The notes under the pieces: model-generated
What the model was told of the DNA's origin: nothing
Database searches by the model: none
The model's input: the letters and a program-made list of their open reading frames with translations, nothing else
Shown here: piece after piece, positions 6,126 through 10,585 of the stretch
How the letters are laid out: every line of letters starts with the position of its first letter
Numbering within the stretch: the first letter of the stretch is position 1
Position numbers and translations under genes: made by a program
Assembly (NCBI GenBank): GCA_944324205.1
Contig: CALUVK010000049.1
Span: 1 to 10,585 of the forward strand
DNA: 10,585 nucleotides
Source: Candidatus Gastranaerophilales bacterium
Lineage (GTDB): Bacteria > Cyanobacteriota > Vampirovibrionia > Gastranaerophilales > Gastranaerophilaceae
Direction: 5' to 3'

Positions 6126-6567
6126 TTTTTACTATTATAATAACTATAGCAAAAACACTCACGTTTATAAAAATATCAGAAATATTGAATACCGGAAAAT
6201 TTATAAAATTTAGCTTAAAAAAATCGCGTACAAACCCGTATACAATTCGTTCGTAAGTATTACAAAAAATTCCTGCACAAAGGAGAGCAACCCAAAATAT
6301 AGAGATTGTAGAAATCCTTTTAATATTTTTTATCAAGTAAATTATAATACCGGTTAAAGCTATAATGGAAAAACCTATTAAGAAAGCTGCAGAATTTTGG
6401 AGTATACTAAAAGCTGCTCCTGTGTTTTGTACAAAAACTAAATCTATTACAGGATTTGAGGGCATATTAATTATATTTTGAAGTATAATATTTGAAAAAT
6501 AACTATCAAAGATTACGAAAAAAATACTTGAAATCAAGAAATATAATATTTTACTTGTCTTTGACAT
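6082..6567 (-). CDS. lspA: Lipoprotein signal peptidase (signal peptidase II), divergent
   Basis: The 161-aa integral membrane aspartyl protease cleaves the signal peptide of lipidated prolipoproteins at the inner membrane. Four hydrophobic segments are visible, at about 7-28, 53-77, 83-102 and 130-148. Family motifs: VQNTGAAFS (46-54), the NTGAAF motif; a YGFVRDF segment with catalytic Asp115; and FPVFNISD (124-131) with catalytic Asp131. Two usually conserved sites are changed. GNxxDR reads CNTYER (102-107), so Asp becomes Glu106 and Gly becomes Cys. The N-terminal DxxxK reads DSYFS, losing the Lys. Both catalytic Asp remain, so activity is still plausible. The start at 6567 is chosen because AGAGGA lies just before it; an upstream ATG at 6597 would add 10 residues with no such site. 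It overlaps the preceding gene by 17 bases and the following one by 44. Confidence 0.88.
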   Translation of the reverse strand: MSKTSKILYFLISSIFFVIFDSYFSNIILQNIINMPSNPVIDLVFVQNTGAAFSILQNSAAFLIGFSIIALTGIIIYLIKNIKRISTISIFWVALLCAGIFCNTYERIVYGFVRDFFKLNFINFPVFNISDIFINVSVFAIVIIIVKNEIINRRNNRRKKN

Positions 6568-7414
6568 TATCTTCCTCTTTTTTATTAGGAACAACATTAA
6601 CTCTTGTTATTTGATATCCAAAGCCGGTAAGACTTAGCTTTATGCTTAAATCAGATATATCTGCCTTAGTAAGACCAATAGATGCCACAATATATTCATT
6701 AACATTATCTGAATTTGATATAAATAACCTTTCAAGAATATTGTCATCTGGAAGTTTTCTAAACACTTCTTTGGCTTGTTTTTGCGGATATTCTACCTTA
6801 TCGCTTGCGATTGATGCTATTGCAATAGTATCTTCCGGGGGGGTGAATTCTAATGAAGCTGTGTATTCAGTATTAGCAGGAATTTTATTTGGTGCAGTTA
6901 ATTTTATATCTAAGCCGATTGCATCACCATATAACATTGATGTATTTTCTGTAATTACTGAATCTGCTGTAACTTTCCATTTTCCATTAATTTTCTTTAA
7001 ATAATAGATACTATCAGCTTCGCTTCGTAAAACTCCATCCATTTTTTCTGAAACAGGAATATTGGCATACGAAAATTCTTCTACTTTTACGGTTGCACAA
7101 TCTTTATTAATTGCAATGTCTTTAATCTTTATATCATACTTAATCTTGTCGTAAGTTTTCCATATATCTTTTACAAGGGTAGAATATGTTTCTAAATCAA
7201 AACCATCTGCATTTTTATAATTTTTATCATAAGTTGCTATAAATTTATCAAAGTTTGTTTTATTCGCATAACGTACTTGAGAATTTAAAAGAGATTTTAT
7301 TTCTCTTGTATCGTTTTTAAAAATACCAAGATTAAATATTGGTGATATTTCTTCTGCATAACTTGCAGGAGTTAAAAATAAAGCAATAAGTATGATTGAT
7401 AAAATTCTTTTCAT
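6551..7414 (-). CDS. Secreted protein with NTF2-like/SnoaL-type domain, function unknown
   Basis: The 287-aa product has a clear Sec signal peptide (MKRILS, hydrophobic core, then TPASYA|EE after residue 20). There is no lipobox cysteine, so it is not a lipoprotein although lspA is its neighbour. Residues about 35-165 have the pattern of an NTF2-like/SnoaL fold: a helix with L--Q-RYANKTNFDKFIATYD, an aromatic-rich helix, then strands ending in YYLKKINGKWKV. A second, strand-rich domain (about 170-275) has no family I recognise. The ATG at 7414 is chosen because it starts the signal peptide; the TTG-type start 8 codons earlier adds only a non-signal leader. No Shine-Dalgarno is present. A TATAAT is centred about 9 bases before the ATG, so the message could be leaderless. 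A run of seven C in the coding strand (6837-6843) is unusual in this AT-rich gene. Confidence 0.75.
   Translation of the reverse strand: MKRILSIILIALFLTPASYAEEISPIFNLGIFKNDTREIKSLLNSQVRYANKTNFDKFIATYDKNYKNADGFDLETYSTLVKDIWKTYDKIKYDIKIKDIAINKDCATVKVEEFSYANIPVSEKMDGVLRSEADSIYYLKKINGKWKVTADSVITENTSMLYGDAIGLDIKLTAPNKIPANTEYTASLEFTPPEDTIAIASIASDKVEYPQKQAKEVFRKLPDDNILERLFISNSDNVNEYIVASIGLTKADISDLSIKLSLTGFGYQITRVNVVPNKKEEDNVKDK
6571..6578 (-). promoter_or_regulatory. Ribosome-binding site deciding the lspA start
   Basis: On the minus strand AGAGGAAG precedes the ATG at 6567, with 5 bases between its GGA core and the ATG. It lies within the 3' end of the upstream gene, so translation of the two is probably coupled. 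Confidence 0.7.
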
Positions 7415-7420
7415 ATAGGA

Positions 7421-7426
7421 ATTATA
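7421..7426 (-). promoter_or_regulatory. Possible -10 element giving a leaderless transcript
   Basis: The minus strand reads TATAAT, TCCTAT, ATG. If this is a true -10, transcription would begin at or within a base or two of the ATG at 7414, and that gene has no Shine-Dalgarno. The -35 region (around 7444-7449, TACAAG) is poor. A TTGACA at 7466-7471 is too far away for this box. Confidence 0.35.
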
Positions 7427-7508
7427 CTCTAAAATCAATAAAACTTGTATAATCTAAACAAATGATGTCAAAAACATTTTTCAATTTTAAATTATTATTA
7501 AACCGGAA

Positions 7509-9995
7509 CTATGAGACAAATAATGCAGTTTTAGAAGTTTTGCACTTTATTAAATTTTCTAAAGTGCCTGAAAAAATGATTTCTCCTCCGGCTTCACCGC
7601 CTTCAGGACCCATATCTATAATATAATCCGCATTTTTAATTACATCTAAATCATGTTCTATTACAATTACTGTTGCGCCATTTTCAATTAATGTCTGGAA
7701 AACTTTAAGTAGAGTTTGAACATCCAGCGGATGCAATCCAATTGTTGGTTCATCAAAGATAAAAACAGTATCGGATTGGGCTTTTCGCATTTCACCGGCA
7801 AGTTTTAATCTTTGAGCTTCTCCGCCTGAAAGGCCTGGGGTTTGTTCTCCTAGAGTCAAATAACCAAGTCCTAATTCTTGTAAGACTTTTAATCTTTGAT
7901 GAACGGTTTTTAAATCTTTACATACATTTAAAGCTGTATTAACATCCATTGACATAATTTCTGAAATTGAATAAGAGTTATATTTTACATTATCAACAAG
8001 TTTTGTATATCTTGAGCCGTTACATTCAGGACAAGGAATTTCTACATCAGGTAAAAATTGTACATCAAGATTAATTACTCCGGTTCCGTCGCAGGAAGGG
8101 CAGCGTAATTTCCCTGTATTATACGAAAAATCACCAGCTTTGTAACCCAATTCTTTTGCTTTATTTGTTTTAGCGAAGATTTTTCTTAATTCATCATGTA
8201 CATTTGCATAGGTTGCAACTGTAGAGCGTACATTAATTCCAATAGGGGTTGCATCGATGAGTTTTATGTGTTTTATTCCGATTGCTTCAATATTCAATAT
8301 GTGCTCAGGAAGTTTCTTTTTTTCAGTCAAAGCCTCAAGAGCTGGTACAAGACTTTCTAATACCATAGTAGTTTTACCAGAACCGGAAACACCTGTAACT
8401 ACAGTCAATTTTCCTTTGGGTATATTTACTTCAAGAGGTTTTACTGTATGAATAGAGGAGGTTGACATATGAATATATCCATTTTCAAATATGTTGTCAG
8501 CTGTGGCGCGGTTTCTTAATAAAACTTTGTTTTTGCCAGAAAGAAAATTTCCGATTAAAGAATTAGAATTAGTTTCAATATCTGAAATAGTGCCTTCTGC
8601 TATAATCCTTCCTCCATCAGCACCCGCTTCTGGGCCCATTTCAATAATCCAATCAGCTTCTGATAAAATTTGGGTATCATGGTCGACTAAAATGACTGAG
8701 TTTCCATCTTTTATCAAATCTTGAATAACTCCTTTTAGCCCTTCTATATTTGATGGATGCAATCCTATTGAAGGTTCATCAAGAACGTATAAAACTCCTG
8801 TTGTACGATTTCTTACTGCGCGTGCAAGCTGCATACGCTGTCTTTCACCAGTTGATAATGTAGAAGCGGCTCTATCCAAAGTTAAATATCCTAAACCTAA
8901 ATCCATAAGTCTTTTGGCAGATATTTGAAAAGATTCACAAATACTTTCTGCCATTGCTTGCATTTCTCCGGGTAAAGAATCCGGAACGCCATTAACCCAA
9001 TCTATTAGAGAAGAAAGAGTCATTTGACAAGCTTTATCAAGTGAAATATCTTTTAATTTTGGCAACCTGGCAGCTTCTGTTAGTCTTGTACCATGACAGG
9101 CAGGACAAATATCTTGTTTTAAAAATTTTTCAACACGTTTCATACTCTTTTCATCTTTAACTTTTGCAAGTGCATTTTCTACTGTGTAAGTTGCATTATA
9201 ATATGTAAAATCTAATTCTCCGGCTAGATTAGAATTTTTTGATTTATAAAAAATATGTTTTTTTTCAGCAGGTCCGTTATAAACAATATCTTTTTCTTTT
9301 TCAGTTAAATCTCTAAACGGAATATTTGTGCGGACTCCCATTTCCCGGCAGACATCAACCATTAATGTCCACATTAAAGAATTCCAAGGAGCAACTGCAC
9401 CTTCTTCAATAGTTAAAGATTCATCCGGTACCAAAGTGGATTTATCGACAGTTCGAACAATTCCTGTGCCTTGACAAGTAGAACAGGCACCCTGGCTATT
9501 AAACGCAAGTTCTTCTGCCGATGGAGCATAAAAATGTACTCCGCAGACCGGGCAAACAAGTTCTTGTTCTGCAGCAACTGCAAGTGTCGGGTCTAAGTAA
9601 TGACCATTAGGACAGCAATGATTAGCTAATCTTGAAAACATTAATCTTAAGCTATTTAAGAGTTCAGTACCTGTTCCGAAGGTACTTCTTATTCCGGGAA
9701 CTCCGGGTCTTTGATGTAATGCTAATGCAGCTGGCACATATAAGACTTCATCTACTAATGCTTTTTCTGCTTGAGTCATTCTACGCCTTGTATAAGTTGA
9801 AAGAGCTTCTAAATATCTTCTGGAACCTTCTGAATATAAAACTCCCAAGGCGAGAGAGGATTTACCTGAACCGGAAACGCCTGCAATACCAACTACTTTA
9901 TTAAGCGGTATATCTACATTTACATTTTTTAAATTGTGCACTTTTGCACCACGAACAAGGATTTTATCTGGTTTTTGCGGAATACTCTTTTGCAT
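7509..9995 (-). CDS. uvrA: UvrA-like ABC ATPase, short class II (UvrA2-type)
   Basis: The 828-aa protein has two ABC ATPase modules and zinc modules like the damage-sensing subunit of nucleotide excision repair. First module: Walker A GVSGSGKSS (39-47), signature LSTGE (380-384), Walker B VLDEPSIGLHP (404-414), H-loop His439. Second: Walker A GVSGSGKTT (535-543), signature LSGGE (722-726), Walker B IFDEPTIGLHP (746-756), H-loop His781. Cysteine pairs: CPNGH/CPVCG (128-152), CSTC (171-174), CPAC (297-300), and CPSC/CPEC (632-658), the C-terminal damage-recognition zinc module. About 100 residues are missing after the first Cys pair, where UvrA1 carries its UvrB-binding domain; CPNGH passes almost directly to CPVCG. 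Known class II UvrAs share this loss and are linked to drug or damage tolerance, including DrrC-type proteins. A separate full-length uvrA is expected elsewhere. AGAAGGG precedes the ATG. It follows nadE by 41 bases. Confidence 0.93.
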   Translation of the reverse strand: MQKSIPQKPDKILVRGAKVHNLKNVNVDIPLNKVVGIAGVSGSGKSSLALGVLYSEGSRRYLEALSTYTRRRMTQAEKALVDEVLYVPAALALHQRPGVPGIRSTFGTGTELLNSLRLMFSRLANHCCPNGHYLDPTLAVAAEQELVCPVCGVHFYAPSAEELAFNSQGACSTCQGTGIVRTVDKSTLVPDESLTIEEGAVAPWNSLMWTLMVDVCREMGVRTNIPFRDLTEKEKDIVYNGPAEKKHIFYKSKNSNLAGELDFTYYNATYTVENALAKVKDEKSMKRVEKFLKQDICPACHGTRLTEAARLPKLKDISLDKACQMTLSSLIDWVNGVPDSLPGEMQAMAESICESFQISAKRLMDLGLGYLTLDRAASTLSTGERQRMQLARAVRNRTTGVLYVLDEPSIGLHPSNIEGLKGVIQDLIKDGNSVILVDHDTQILSEADWIIEMGPEAGADGGRIIAEGTISDIETNSNSLIGNFLSGKNKVLLRNRATADNIFENGYIHMSTSSIHTVKPLEVNIPKGKLTVVTGVSGSGKTTMVLESLVPALEALTEKKKLPEHILNIEAIGIKHIKLIDATPIGINVRSTVATYANVHDELRKIFAKTNKAKELGYKAGDFSYNTGKLRCPSCDGTGVINLDVQFLPDVEIPCPECNGSRYTKLVDNVKYNSYSISEIMSMDVNTALNVCKDLKTVHQRLKVLQELGLGYLTLGEQTPGLSGGEAQRLKLAGEMRKAQSDTVFIFDEPTIGLHPLDVQTLLKVFQTLIENGATVIVIEHDLDVIKNADYIIDMGPEGGEAGGEIIFSGTLENLIKCKTSKTALFVS

Positions 9996-10000
9996 ATCAG

Positions 10001-10007
10001 CCCTTCT
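10001..10007 (-). promoter_or_regulatory. Ribosome-binding site of the UvrA-like gene
   Basis: On the minus strand AGAAGGG precedes the ATG at 9995 by 5 bases, supporting that start. Confidence 0.7.
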
Positions 10008-10035
10008 TATTGAGTATATAAATTATTAACATATT

Positions 10036-10066
10036 ATTATACTTGAACATCTTTTATCAGTGTCAA
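10036..10066 (-). promoter_or_regulatory. Probable promoter of the UvrA-like gene inside the nadE 3' end
   Basis: The minus strand carries a consensus TTGACA (10066-10061) and a consensus TATAAT (10041-10036). They are separated by 19 bases, which is longer than ideal. The boxes overlap the last codons and stop of nadE. A start near 10029 would leave a leader of about 34 bases before the ATG at 9995. This would let uvrA be expressed apart from nadE. Confidence 0.5.
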
Positions 10067-10585
10067 GTCAACATAATTTTCATTTACACCTTTATAGTTA
10101 ATTTTTGATGATGTTATCGGTTGCCTGTAATCATATTTATTAATTGAACGCGATTCTACTATAACAGATGGCGGAAGAATTGACCATTTGTAGAGTGCAG
10201 TAGACATTCTTCTAAAGAATTTATCAATCCATTCGGTTTTTTGTTCTGTTGTAACCGGATTATGAGTTTCATAAACAAATTTTGTATTTAATAAATCCTG
10301 ATACCCTTCATTTTTATTCTCAACCCGCCAGATAATTTCGTCCAGAAATTCATATGGCATAAGTGCATCCTCTGCTATAAGCGGTTTTCCTGTTTTAGGG
10401 TCTATAGCAAGTTCCGCACCGGGTTTTTTAAGAATAATTGCTTCCGGTATAGCATTTTTTTCTTCTCTGTTTTTGTTTAACCATCTTGCAAATGCAAATA
10501 ATTTTGTCTTTGGAACATCCGCAATCGGCGCAAAACCGCCGGACATATCGCCGTTTATGGTTGCATAGCCCATATATAGTTCGGA
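10037..10585 (-). CDS. nadE: Glutamine-dependent NAD(+) synthetase, C-terminal part (5' end outside window)
   Basis: The frame is open to the right edge (SELYMGYAT...), so this is the last 182 codons of a longer gene. NadE amidates nicotinic acid adenine dinucleotide to NAD with ATP, the final step of NAD synthesis. The segment matches the synthetase domain C-terminus: NGDMSGGFAPIADVPKTKLF (the loop after the ATP-binding core), IPEAIILKKPGAEL, then LMPYEFLDEIIWR, where most NadEs have the PSAEL and LPPYexLD motifs, and RMSTALYKWSILPP near the end. The long tail past the LPPY motif fits the large, glutaminase-fused form found in many bacteria rather than the short ammonia-only form; the glutaminase domain would lie to the right. 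A PGAEL reading in place of PSAEL is a small deviation. The identification as a NAD synthetase is firm. Confidence 0.92.
   Translation of the reverse strand, partial: SELYMGYATINGDMSGGFAPIADVPKTKLFAFARWLNKNREEKNAIPEAIILKKPGAELAIDPKTGKPLIAEDALMPYEFLDEIIWRVENKNEGYQDLLNTKFVYETHNPVTTEQKTEWIDKFFRRMSTALYKWSILPPSVIVESRSINKYDYRQPITSSKINYKGVNENYVDLTLIKDVQV

Noticed and set aside
6568..6597. Ten-residue N-terminal extension of LspA
   Set aside because: The AGAGGA site and the usual LspA N-terminus favour the ATG at 6567; the extension overlaps the end of the previous gene without its own ribosome site.
7446..7471. TTGACA (7466-7471) with TATACA (7446-7451) on the minus strand as a promoter
   Set aside because: The spacer is only 14 bases, too short for a standard promoter. 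It may contribute, but I could not support it.
1..10585. CRISPR array, tRNA/rRNA, insertion sequence, prophage or defence island
   Set aside because: No regularly spaced repeats, cloverleaf, transposase or terminal inverted repeats were seen on reading both strands; the gene content is mainly housekeeping plus a flagellar pair.

Overview
This is a low-GC (about one third G+C by eye), gene-dense chromosomal window. It looks like it comes from a diderm, flagellated bacterium. The evidence is a heptose-bisphosphate phosphatase-like gene (LPS-type inner core sugars), a lipoprotein signal peptidase, Sec signal peptides, and the flagellar basal-body genes fliE and fliF behind a sigma-28-type promoter. 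Gut Melainabacteria/Gastranaerophilales or a similar low-GC diderm would fit, but that placement is inference and nothing here proves it.

The left part (1-2810) reads forward. It holds the 3' end of a gmhB-like HAD phosphatase, a secreted M48-peptidase-like protein whose HExxH motif reads NEMGH, a strong hairpin terminator, and pyruvate kinase (pyk). Pyk ends in a 20-bp hairpin that looks bidirectional. It would also serve a 53-codon gene on the minus strand (2805-2966), which has a good ribosome-binding site.

The middle part (2967-5216) is a small flagellar island. A divergent intergenic region carries a 22-bp near-palindrome and a TAAA-N15-GCCGATAA sigma-28 promoter. These are followed by fliE (rod/M-ring adaptor) and fliF (M-ring), with no flgB, flgC or fliG beside them.

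The right part (5223-10585) reads entirely on the minus strand, in transcription order: the 3' end of nadE (glutamine-type NAD synthetase), a short class-II UvrA lacking the UvrB-binding domain, a secreted NTF2-like protein of unknown role, a divergent lspA, and an RluA/RluD-family pseudouridine synthase. The last three overlap and are probably translationally coupled. The lspA-rlu pairing is also known from Firmicutes. The pseudouridine synthase and fliF converge with only 6 bases between them.

No tRNA, rRNA, CRISPR array, insertion sequence or prophage was seen. Most of the window is housekeeping. The parts most worth a second look are the sigma-28-driven fliE-fliF island with its palindrome, the NEMGH M48 homologue, the 53-aa ORF, and the altered LspA motifs.
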